From: Magnolia sinica
Lineage: Eukaryota; Streptophyta; Magnoliopsida; Magnoliales; Magnoliaceae
Length of the DNA stretch: 64,000 nucleotides
Reading direction: 5' to 3'
NCBI RefSeq assembly: GCF_029962835.1
Contig: NC_080577.1
Span: 2,294,001 to 2,358,000 of the forward strand
Shown: piece by piece, positions 1 to 10,085 of the stretch
Layout: each line of letters opens with the position of its first letter
Position numbering within the stretch: position 1 is the stretch's first letter
The notes under the pieces: generated by a model
Database searches by the model: none
The model's input: only the letters and a program-made list of their open reading frames with translations
What the model was told of the DNA's origin: nothing
Translations under genes and position numbers: made by a program

Positions 1-1170
1 GAAAATAGTATTGGGTACGGCCAGAAAGATCATGAGCTTATGTTGTGTTGGGCCCCATACAAATTCAACGGTCCAAGGCTCAGATGAGCTGTAAGCCCAC
101 CTACGTTCCGTCTAAATCAGAATTGAATTCTGCTAGAGATTATCCTTTGGGTGAAAATAATTTGAGATGAAAATGTAAGAAATGATGAAGGTGGGTTTTC
201 CTGTGCTTTTCTCAATTATCATGGCCCGTGGTTGAGCAGTCTGGACCATTGATCTATTGGGCCCCACCATGTATGGACCATAACTCCAAAATCTCCCAGA
301 TTGTATGACAAAGAAAACCCATATCTTATACGTAAGTATCTACATAAACAAAAACAGAATGCTACAGTCAACATGAAACATTATAAACAAGAAATATTGC
401 TGATATCAAAATCAGATCATTGAATGATCATAAGACAGACTTTAACAGAAAATGCCGGCAGCATGTGATCATCAGCTCTCAAGCAGCAGCAGCAAGATCA
501 TGCATTCATGTTTGTATACAGACATACAAGCTTATGTATACATCAGTCACTTGTATATATGAATTGCATGGTGTCTCTTCCCTGTTTGCTATATTGTCCA
601 AAACCTTCAGATCTCAGGACCGTTTGATCGTCACCAAAAGAGGAGGAGAGTGTTGTGAGACTGGTAATTGGAATGGGAGAGTGCTCTTCCTGACCGTAGG
701 TGATTTTTTTCTAGATTTTCGTGATTTTCTCTATCGAGACTCCAAACCACCACCCAGATCATCAAGGTGAAACAGTCCTCTCATTTGAGAAGAAATGCTA
801 ATCTTCTTCTTAATCATGATATAGATGATTCAAAAATGGTTTTACCAAATAAGTAAATACTAATAATAACATTATTACGAAATCAAACTGATTAGAAGCT
901 TTGAGTAACAAGTCCACATGGGGATTAACTGGGATCTCCACCATGAACGACTAGGATCAAGAGGGCCTCATTGCCATTGATCCAACATTATTGGTCCATG
1001 AAAGCCAGTGAGGCATTTGATGTTAACCAGAACATCCACAGAATGCTTGCCCAGGTAGGTCCCTTACGAGGAGATTTTCCTGTTTCTTCCACAGACAATA
1101 ACAGTTCATACAAGCTACTGTTCAGACATCACCGATTCGTTGTCACCATTCAATAGGACAAGGTAGGTTA
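1..1170. other. intergenic, no gene recognised
   Basis: No recognisable coding exon, RNA gene or complete transposon is seen here. Short open frames (for example 420-770 and 971-1156) have no recognised domain and look like chance frames. The sequence is less repetitive than most of the window, so an unrecognised UTR or the 3' part of a neighbouring gene cannot be excluded. Confidence 0.4.
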
Positions 1171-1293
1171 TCTGGGATTTTCGGCTGCTTGGTGAATTCA
1201 ACAGTTTAAACCTTTCTGGGATTTCCAGCTGTTTGGTGAATTCAACAGTTTAAACCTTTCTGGGATTTCCAGCTGTTTGGTGAATTCAACAGT
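1171..1293. repeat. 44-bp tandem repeat, about 2.8 copies
   Basis: A 44-bp unit starting TCTGGGATTT and containing GGTGAATTCAACAG starts at 1171, 1215 and 1259. The second and third copies are almost identical and the first is slightly diverged. No coding role is apparent. Confidence 0.85.
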
Positions 1294-1755
1294 ATAGAAA
1301 ATGGCCAATCTGATCAGTTGCTTGCACATGTGGGATAGCCCACAGCCTGTTGATTGGGTTTGTACATTCATAGGCCAGGCCAGCATTGATCTATCTGGAT
1401 TTTCATGGGGTACAAGATTCCAAGGCGAATAGTTCACGGGTGTCATTTCTGAGGCATCTGAGCTAAATTTAGCAATGGGAGTACTCAGCATATCAGCCCT
1501 GAAGTTATTCTATATGAAGAGAATTTACAAATCCGGATTCATAATTCAGTCTACGGATTTCATGTTGAGCGGCCCCCCCTTGTTTCCATTTTTGGAATTC
1601 CATCCAATGATCCTGTCATAGCCATTATATGGGGGAATCATTGGAAGGTTTCAAGCATAGAAACTGCATTGAGGAACCAAACTTGTGTTCTAAGGAGGCG
1701 GTGAAACTTTGTTCAAGCATGTATCATGCTTTCAATAACAGCACGGGAAACAGAT

Positions 1756-1773
1756 GCGCGCGCGCGCGCGCGC

Positions 1774-1821
<48 letters not shown>

Positions 1822-1925
1822 AGGAACAATTTCCTTTTGAGGTACATGAAAGAACTTTACCAGAGAGAGAGAGAGAGAGAGAGAGAGCAGGAACAATTTC
1901 CTTTTGAGGTACAAGAAAGAACTTT

Positions 1926-1989
<64 letters not shown>

Positions 1990-2031
1990 AGGAACAATTT
2001 CCTTTTGAGGTACATGAAAAAACTCTACCAG
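1756..2031. repeat. compound microsatellite with reiterated 42-bp spacer
   Basis: A (CG)n run at about 1756-1774 passes into (TG)n and then (GA)n to 1820. The spacer beginning CAGGAACAATTTCC then occurs three times (about 1821-1862, 1888-1929, 1989-2031), with GA tracts of very different length between the copies (about 26 and 60 bp). The block therefore grew both by slippage and by duplication of spacer plus tract. Open frames across it encode only dipeptide repeats. Confidence 0.9.
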
Positions 2032-2740
2032 CATCATTAGCAGTGCAGTGGAGTAGCAGCCATCCAAATCCTATGATCAGCGGCATGTGCCGGAAAGAGG
2101 GGCCATTCATCAGGTAGGCCCCACTTGGCCTGTGCTGCAGATAGATGGACAGGAATAGATAAATCCAGAACAGTTCTCTTGAGGCCCATGAAAAGACTCT
2201 GCCAGCAGTTATCGGCATTGCAATGCTTACTCCTGAGAGTAGCCATCCACATCCCACAGTCAGCAGCATGTGCCTGAGAGACTTGGACCATTAATCAGGT
2301 AGGCCCCACTTGGACTTTGCCGCAGCCTGGAACCAGGTCAGTCCACTCAGCAGGAGGTTCTGAATTACGAATGTGGACTACTGGGCGACATCTTTTAGCC
2401 GTTCATTTGTCTCAAATCTGATAACCATACCAGCCTGATAATTTTCACCAAGGCGCATACACAGGGGAGCCCACCTTGTGGAATATGATTCAGATGGCTA
2501 CTCACATTTCTATAGCAGTTATGCAAAAACAGGCTGAACAACTTTGACTTTCAAGCAGTACAATGCATGGAAATTACTCCATATTCATGAAAAGCTCCCA
2601 CCTGATGACTGATGAAAGGGCGCAGGATCTCATTCAGTGCCAAAATTCCCAAAGTGATCTTCACTGCCTATTTCATTCAATCATTGTAAAATCAGTTGTC
2701 GTCATGCATCAAGTGGGTCCTTAGATGCTGGAGACATGTC

Positions 2741-2816
<76 letters not shown>

Positions 2817-4170
2817 ACTGCAAGTTCATCCAAACCGTTCAGACCCATCAACTATCTTGACTGGAAACTGAGAATGATGAACACTTGAAATGATGTCTAT
2901 GCAAATTTGGTTAACCTTTCCATGGATTCTATATTACACTGAACCACCTAACTTGGGTCCTAATGCCATTAGCTTTCCCAGTGCACTATTTTGGTCTGTC
3001 AGCACCGTCAATTCAATAGTATTACTTGAGCCAATCTGCCAACCTGTTTCACTGAATGTGAGGCACTGCTAATTTGTCTTTTGGTGTCCATTTTGTATGC
3101 CCCACCGATTAAAAGAAAAGGATCTACCAATGTCGCTTTTGATCAATGGACGGTTCTGATCCCATCCATGCATGCCACATACACAGCAACGGCATGGAGG
3201 GATGGTAACTCAGATGCCTTTAGAGGCACTGGATCAAGCCCCCTTAGTGGAATGTGCTTCCAAATACTTGCCAGGCAATCATGAGAATTCCTGCTTGAAT
3301 GTGATTACTGAAACAGGATCCATAGAGTGACCATGGTTGACACCACCCATCTGCAAGTTATGGTAAAAAAATTACAAATATCCAGAAAACAATAAATGAT
3401 TATTGATTCCAAAATAAAGAAATGTTTTATTATTGGAATGGTTCATACATTAGCTGCAAGAAGGCACAAATCTCCTTTTGCAGTGCCTGAATTCCAACTT
3501 TTTAAGGACTTCTTTCCAAAGACATTTTAATGCAGAAGGCATGGTTTGTTTCACCAAAACATCCCAAGCGAAGTAGGAGAGGGGCTCGAAGTAAGCACTT
3601 TCAAATCTATTCCATTTTGTTTCACAACCAAAACGCAATGGAAGGGGTCTACTGTGGTTGATTGGATCTTGGTTGCTGCCATCCAAACAGGCCCTTAACA
3701 ATCAATTACCTGTCAGTCTAGAAAATTAACAAAGAACCCAAGTTATGACACTAATTACCAGCTCTATGCAAACATGAAATGAACCATTGTAGTAATTGTT
3801 TGATACTGTCAATCTGCTTACCAATACAAACAAGGTCCTGTTTGGATAGGCAAAATCTGTGGGGAAAAGGAAATCTTCTCCCTTGATTTGACATTTTCCA
3901 CTGTTTGGATTGCAAAGAGAACAGTGAATTCTGTGAAATGATATTCCATCCTCAGACAGAACTGTGGTTCTCAAGAAACCCTAAAAATGGAATCCATTTT
4001 CAGACAATGCAAGTGGAAATAATTGTTGAATAATCGTTACTATTTCTATGCCCATGCCTTAGAAACCAACTACCTGGAATTTTTTAAGTTGCAAACTAAA
4101 CAATGACTATCTACATGAATTGGTTGTCTGATGTAATCATTTTTCTGACCAACATCAATTCCCACCAAAC
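2032..4170. other. intergenic with a long GA microsatellite
   Basis: No gene is recognised. The stretch contains a (GA)n tract at 2743-2815 and a probable MITE end around 3687 (TCCAAACAGGCCCTTAA). A second GTCCTGTTTGGAT-type end lies at about 3834. No complete element could be closed between these ends. Confidence 0.45.
2743..2815. repeat. (GA)n microsatellite
   Basis: An uninterrupted GA dinucleotide tract of about 73 bp. Confidence 0.95.
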
Positions 4171-4378
4171 TGTTAAACAACCACTTGCTCTAAAAGCTCG
4201 AGCTGTTAGAGGATGGTGTATCAATGTATATTGAGGGACTTCAACACTCCCCTGCACATGTGGGTCTGGGATTCGAACACAATACCTTATGCTCTGATGC
4301 CATGTCAAACAACCACTTGCTATAAAAGCTCAAGCCGTTAGAGGATGGTGTATCAATGCATATCAAGGGACTTTAACA
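4171..4378 (-). mobile_element. SMART-type miniature LTR retrotransposon, 208 bp
   Basis: Two 76-bp direct repeats (4171-4246 and 4303-4378) differ at about 8 positions. Both have TGT...ACA ends and flank only 56 bp. Read on the minus strand, the LTR is followed directly by TGGCATCAGAGC (4291-4302), one mismatch from the primer-binding site for initiator tRNA-Met (TGGTATCAGAGC). A purine-rich tract, TGCAGGGGAG (4247-4256), directly precedes the other LTR. The element is bounded by a perfect 5-bp target-site duplication, CAAAC (4166-4170 and 4379-4383). There is no coding capacity, so it depends on proteins of other elements. Size and layout match the SMART/TRIM class. Confidence 0.9.
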
Positions 4379-5184
4379 CAAACATCCACACCCACATGCA
4401 GGCACATTGTAATTGTAAGAAATGATTCAACAAAACATCTTTGAAGGCTGACTACCATGGTTATTAAGTACACCTGTTTTTTTTCTTTTTTTTTTTGCTT
4501 CTCCAACTCCAAACAAACTAAAAAAGCATTTGTAAATACATAGGGCTAGAATATGATGTTTGTCACTTTCTTTTGCTGACCTTATCAAGTTGCTCTTGTG
4601 CATTTAGCCAATGTGTGCATGGTCCTAACCTATCGCTAGGTAGGCTAGGACCTCGGAAGCGCCATACCCAAAAAAGTCTCACGGATTTTACAATCCTATC
4701 CATTCCATTGGAGGACTTTTGGGGAAAGATAAATCGATGGTTAGAAAAATCTGATCTGAAATTCTTTTTACTGTGCAATTTTTTTCCCTAAAGAAACCTC
4801 CAATCAATGGTTAGGACTATCCAACTGGTGTGAATCTGGGTTATGACTAATCCAAGGCAGGGAAGGGAGTAGCTGACGATCCGTTCAGATTTCGAACACA
4901 TTTGCCAGGTGCATGAAAAGCATGTCACTGATAAGTTAAGCAAAACAAAGGAAGTGTCCATATGCAGACATCGGAGAAATCTTTCAATTGAGTCGTTTCA
5001 TGGGGTCTAAACAGCGGATATAAGCTTCCTAAATCCTTCTAGTGAATTCACATTCATCTTAAAATAAGATTGAAAAGCCTTTTAGGCTCCATTTGGGATT
5101 TAGGAAATGAGAATATGGATTTCATAAATCCAAGAAATTGTCAAATTGATTTACATGGAATTTGGATTTGGCAAATCCTAAAGA

Positions 5185-5825
5185 AGGGGTGGCAATGGAT
5201 TGGGTTGTCCCACAGGAAAACTGAACTGACCTGCTTCTGAGACAGATTGGGCCAAGTTAAATGGGTAGTGGGGTCAGCTTTGGATTAGAAAATGTAACCT
5301 TTTGAGTAAACTGGTCAGTTTCATGTTGAACCCTACCCAACTTGACCCGCCCATATATTTATTAACAGGTTGGGCCGGATGACCCCACCTGCCGGACACA
5401 AAAATGAAAGCGAATTAAAAATGTAAGTAGATACATGCACATAATGCACATATGCTGCCATGTATTCATTAATTTGAACGGTTGGCTTACCTTTAGCCCC
5501 ATATTCCATTTTGTTACCCAAGTGTGACCATGCTAAGTCGGGTCGGGTCCGGTTGGTCGAGCCCAACCCCAATCCAATTACAATTAAATGGGTGGGATCG
5601 GGTTGGGTCGGTCAAGCCCCACCCCAACCTGATTACAAATAAATGGCTGGGGTCGGGTCGGTCGAGCCCCACCCCAATCCGATTACAATTAAATGGGTTA
5701 GGTCAGGTTGGGGCCACAGGGTAATGGGTTGTGGGTTGGGTTCAGGCTGGAATTCTTGGCTCATTTAGTAAATGGGTTGAGCTTGGGCTGACGACCTGGC
5801 CCAAACCCAACCCATTGCCACCCCT
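5185..5825. mobile_element. hAT-like non-autonomous DNA transposon
   Basis: Terminal inverted repeats of about 20 bp (AGGGGTGGCAATGG at the left, its complement at 5812-5825) enclose 641 bp. The AGGGGTGGCAA terminus is typical of plant hAT elements. The 8-mers ATCCTAAA (5175-5182, two bases from the left end) and ATCCTGCA (5826-5833) may be a decayed 8-bp target duplication. Inside, a unit of about 58 bp rich in GGGTCGGGT and CCCCACCCCAA is repeated three times at about 5537-5720. No transposase is encoded. Confidence 0.7.
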
Positions 5826-6096
5826 ATCCTGCAGTCCTTAGTTTGGTATTCATGATATAAATCATGGATTTATGAGCATTAATTGCAATGACAGAGCATT
5901 TACCACAAGCGTATAGCTTTCATGGCTTTCAAAGTCTTATTTGTGGATTTAACAAGTCTTTGGTTTTTTTGCCAGATTTGGATCTAACTCAAATTGACAA
6001 ACTTACAAATGTATGGATTTGGGAAATCCATGAATTTCGTAAATTCCAAATAAATAAATAAATAAAACAGCAAAGACATTGAAATTGATGGATTTC

Positions 6097-6310
6097 ACAA
6101 ATCCCTCACCTTTTTTTTAAAAAAATTGAAAGATGAACTTCATTAGGTCAACAACAAAAACAAGCAAACAAAAACGAAAGGAAGAAAACAAAAGAAGGGA
6201 AAAAGAAACCTAACAGAAGCTACAGAACTAAAAAATAAATAAATAAACAACAAAAGAAAAGAAGAAACCAACAAAGGAGAAAAAAATATCCTAGACAAAT
6301 CCCTCACCTT
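6097..6310 (-). mobile_element. 5'-truncated LINE-type retroposon with 16-bp target duplication
   Basis: The 16-mer ACAAATCCCTCACCTT occurs perfectly at 6097-6112 and 6295-6310. Between the copies lies about 180 bp that begins with a T-run on the plus strand (an A-tail on the minus strand), followed by GATGAACTTCATTAGG, which resembles the 3' UTR of the LINE remnant near 7020. The structure is what target-primed reverse transcription leaves: an A-tail plus a long direct repeat. There is no coding sequence. Confidence 0.85.
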
Positions 6311-6877
6311 AAACAGAACCTTAATGAAGATTTACCCACAGACTTAGGAATTGCAGAATCGAAAGAACATCCATCGAGCACATTCTTTCCAACTATCAGG
6401 GAAGAGCATTGCAACCATTAGAAATGAAATTTTAATCTGATTGAAGATATTGGGAGGTATGCGGAGGTAGACATGAACCTTCAGAGCCCTGCAAATGAAT
6501 ATAGATGGCCACCAAAGCCTTTAACTGTAACAAAAAAGATGAACTTTACCTCCGATCATCTAGTCATATTCCTACTCCTGCACCTTGGTGGGCCGCAGAA
6601 CTGAATGTGCACGAAACTTTTCAGGAAGTGAGATCAATGTGCCATAATCCATACAGATCAAATATTCACAATCGCCATCCACACTAATTTGGATTTCATT
6701 TTTGGAGATAGAATAGAAACTCTATAAAGAAAAATCAAAGAAGATTGAAAGAATAACCAGTACAAAGAGCTGATCATAGTGGAACTGATTCAGATCATGA
6801 AATTCTTCATTATCCCATGTTCATTTTCAAACTGGAAAGATTTTAATTTTAATAAGCAAGATTGAATGCCAGTGGAA

Positions 6878-7535
6878 CTTGAATCAAAGTATTTGAGGAA
6901 AAGGATCCGAATCCTCCTACATCTGGGCTGCCAAAATGCCAAATCCATTTGGAACTTGAATCAAAGTTGTTTTTTTCTTTTCTTTTTTTTTTCTTTTTCT
7001 TTTTTCTTTTTTTGGAAGATGACAATTTATTTATGAAGACGGCAAAGCCGAAAGAATACAAGGAAAAAAAGAAAAAGAAAAACCCAAACTGCACAACTTG
7101 CGCTACAACCCGCTCAAACTTGAGGCCTCAACTTTAGATATAGCTGCCGCCCATTCAAAAACACTTGATTTTGCTTGAGGAAAGACTCCCCTTGGATTGC
7201 CACACATCCCGGAAGCATCTATTGTTCCTTTCCTTCAAGCAGCCCATAGGCCGGCTAGGAGAGAAAGCCTCTACATGTCAGTTCCACATTTACCATGAAC
7301 GCTTATGTGCCACTGCCTGAAAAAGTCATCAATTGATCTTGGCAGAACCCAAGAAACACCGAAGAGCCTGAAGAATCTTTCCCACACCTCCCTAGAGAAT
7401 GAACAGTGCAAAAAAAGATGACTCACCAACTCCATATCTTGCCAACACAATATTGACTCCTCATCTTGAATCAAGTATTGAGGAAAAGGATCTGAACTCT
7501 CCTAAACCTGGGCTGCCAAAATGCCAAATCCATCT
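6878..7535 (-). mobile_element. L1-type LINE 3' remnant with A-rich tail
   Basis: The minus strand at 7474-7271 encodes a peptide of the zinc-binding reverse-transcriptase (zf-RVT) type found at the C-terminus of plant L1 elements: residues HLFLHCSFSREVW followed by FGVSWVLPRS. About 250 bp of 3' sequence and an A-rich tail (6967-7015 on the minus strand) follow. Imperfect direct repeats of about 72 bp (6878-6950 and 7464-7534) flank the insert. Only the 3' end survives; the endonuclease and reverse transcriptase are missing. Confidence 0.75.
7271..7474 (-). pseudogene. LINE zf-RVT fragment
   Basis: A 67-codon open frame carries the HLFLHC...VW signature of the zinc-binding domain that ends plant LINE ORF2 proteins. 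Homology continues upstream and downstream out of frame or past stops, so this is a dead fragment and not a gene. It lies inside the LINE remnant. Confidence 0.7.
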
Positions 7536-8936
7536 TGTAAAAAGATCTCTGTTTCGACTAACTGAAAATATGGATGGGAATGTGCATTGACTGAACTGAA
7601 TGAGGACGGGAAAATAACAGGTCAGACATGTTACCAGCCCATTCTCATTTTGGGGGGCATTTTTTATATACAAGCCTCTAATGCTTCCTGTGATTTTCAT
7701 TTGGCGGGACACAGTAAACAATCTAAGCCTGCAAAATGTGTGCTTGCCAATGAGCATTCAATACCAGTCTCATTCTGGGTTACACCCAAAAAAGCTTTTA
7801 GCTTTTTGGGTCCTTAACTTCCTTGACTCTTAGGACCGTAATCTCCATTCTCACCTTAAGAAATGACCTCAAAGGCCATCTTCACCCCTGTTTCTTTTCA
7901 AAGTGCTAGATGCTACAGACGCTAAATTTAAATGTATGGGGATGAACAATATAGAGGGTTTAATTACAGGAAAAAAAATGACATTTGATCGTAAACCAAA
8001 CATGATAGCACAAGATCATGATCAAACCAATGTAAGAAACAACAACAAGATCTCTGAAAATCCTGTTGCTAAATAAACCAATAACAATTATAAAAATAAG
8101 TAATCAAACTTCAACAAGAGAAGTTCAAAACAATGGGTGTTCCACTATTTTTCTAAATTATCAAGTCATAGCATCCTTACACTCATGTAATGATGTGTTT
8201 GAAGTATAGAGATGGATATGAGATGAGTGTCAGCTGTGAAACTGTCCACTTTTATCAACTATGGAGCATATTTTATCTATGGGATGAGATTCACAACTCC
8301 CCAAAGCCAAAAAAAAAAAACTTTTGTGCATCTACCTACTAGACCTTGGATGTTCATGTGCATGATGATCTGAACTGTTCACTGATTGGGGCCAACTGTA
8401 AAGGGGCCATGGACCAAAAATCACAATGACTTCACAATCCTGACCATTTAAAGATGGCTGGATCATAGTGGTCTTTGTGCATCATCTTTTTACATGATCT
8501 CTCATTGTGATTTTCGCCTATGGTCTATTCATGGAGCTGCATGATGAATGGATGGTGTGAATCATCATCAAAAGGTCATGTTTACAGAATGAGTGGAGGC
8601 ACAAGAATTTCATGCTTCGTGGAGTAGTGGGCGTTGTCTCTTTATTCTAGGCTAGAAATACCAAAAATCTAAAGAGAGCTATAGGATGTTTACTACACAG
8701 CACAATGTGATGAGATTACGATGACTAAACAAAAATTAAATTACAACCAGATCCTCTGTTGATCATCCTGTAGATGGCAAAAATGTCCCTGCATACAAAT
8801 GTACAATTCTCTAAATTAGAAAATAAATACTGTCAATAATGAATACGGAAGTCATTGAGATGCAAAGTAAATAGCGGTCGCAGCATTTTTCTCACAAGTC
8901 ACAAGTAATACATCTAATCCCTGTCAATTTGCTTAA
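7536..8936. other. intergenic, no gene recognised
   Basis: Mixed-composition sequence without a recognisable gene. Around 8340-8580, partially self-complementary sequence rich in GATCATG/CATGATC resembles a decayed MITE, but no clean ends are visible. Confidence 0.4.
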
Positions 8937-8998
8937 GGGTGCGTTTGGTTGCATCGAATATCATGAAATTTCTTGATCAGGTGCAACCAAAGACACCC
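8937..8998. mobile_element. 62-bp Tourist-like MITE
   Basis: Nearly palindromic: GGGTGCGTTTGGTTGCA at the left and its close complement TGCAACCAAAGACACCC at the right. TAA lies on both sides (8934-8936, 8999-9001), matching the 3-bp TWA duplication of PIF/Harbinger-type MITEs. A related, longer copy lies at about 15616-15722. Confidence 0.8.
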
Positions 8999-9677
8999 TA
9001 AGGCAAGAAGCAGGTCCCGAAAAAGGAAAGTCCACCTCCAAATCTAATTTCTTAAATGGGTTTCTGATAAGAGGATTGCTAAAGCAATGAGTAAGAGGAG
9101 ATTACGTGTGCAATTGGGCACATGTGAGAGATCTGGAGTATGTTCCAAGTGGGAATCAATGTGGACATGTCTAGTACCAAGAGCAGGCTGGTCCCAATCT
9201 TCAGGTGGGCCACACATATAAGCTGAATATTGGCCATTCTTACCATCCATTTTTCCTTATTTATGGTCCATGGCAAGTTCATGGCCAGCCCCATTTAGTG
9301 ATTGGTCCAAATCTCTCCTGTGTGAGCCACAACTCTTCAATCTCTTCTCAATGTGGCTGTAGGCTTATATGGTATGTTAGGGCTTTCAGTTTGTACAAGT
9401 AGGGCCTATAATTCAATAATTGATAATGTTGATGAGATGGGACTCACAGTGGACAGCCAATCAAAAACTTTCAGTTAGTAAATAGAATGAGGGCCATTGA
9501 TCAAATTTATTCCAACCATTCCACCTGTTTTTTCTTTCCCAAAAAAAAAAAAAAAATCACCTGTTTTATACATGTGTCGGAACAGATAATTAGACCTGTC
9601 CGGCTTTTGAGACAATGGATCTATATAGTGGGGATTGCCTGATGAAAGGCTTCCATCTCATACATGTGTGCCTCGCT

Positions 9678-9678
<1 letters not shown>

Positions 9679-9737
<59 letters not shown>

Positions 9738-9762
9738 GAGAGATGGAAAAAAAAAAAAAAAA
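9679..9762. repeat. (GA)n microsatellite followed by A-tract
   Basis: A GA tract of about 64 bp with one GG interruption, then a run of about 17 A. It lies about 330 bp downstream of the PPR stop codon, possibly in or just beyond its 3' UTR. Confidence 0.95.
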
Positions 9763-10085
9763 GACACTTTGCAAGTATCAAATTGCTTGACGGGGAACAT
9801 CATTTCAATTGTAAAATAATGCATAGATACATTTATCATAGATACATACATATATACATATATGCACAGCCTTGAGTACTGCAGTGCCACTTGCTACCAT
9901 CAGTAGCAAGTTATCAAGCATCTTGAAAATGGATAATTGTGAAGATTGTCCAACTTGGGTGCTTCAATTTCTTTTATAAGATTCGGGTATCCTTGCTCAG
10001 AGGATTGCATGAATCTAACAATGTGGGCTCTAAAAGATCTCAATTTAAAGGCTGGCCTCTCTCAAACTAGTATTGATCTGCCTTG

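Noticed and set aside
1292-1500. Possible minus-strand coding exon (ATG at 1491, AG acceptor near 1501)
   Set aside because: The open frame has plausible codon use but no recognised domain, and no partner exons could be found.
1724-2269. Open frames coding (SL)n, (RE)n or (TH)n
   Set aside because: They are translations of the CG/TG/GA microsatellite and carry no protein signature.
4262-4302. tRNA-like sequence with a GTTCGAATCC T-loop
   Set aside because: No acceptor stem or D-arm can be formed; it is the primer-site/internal part of the SMART element.
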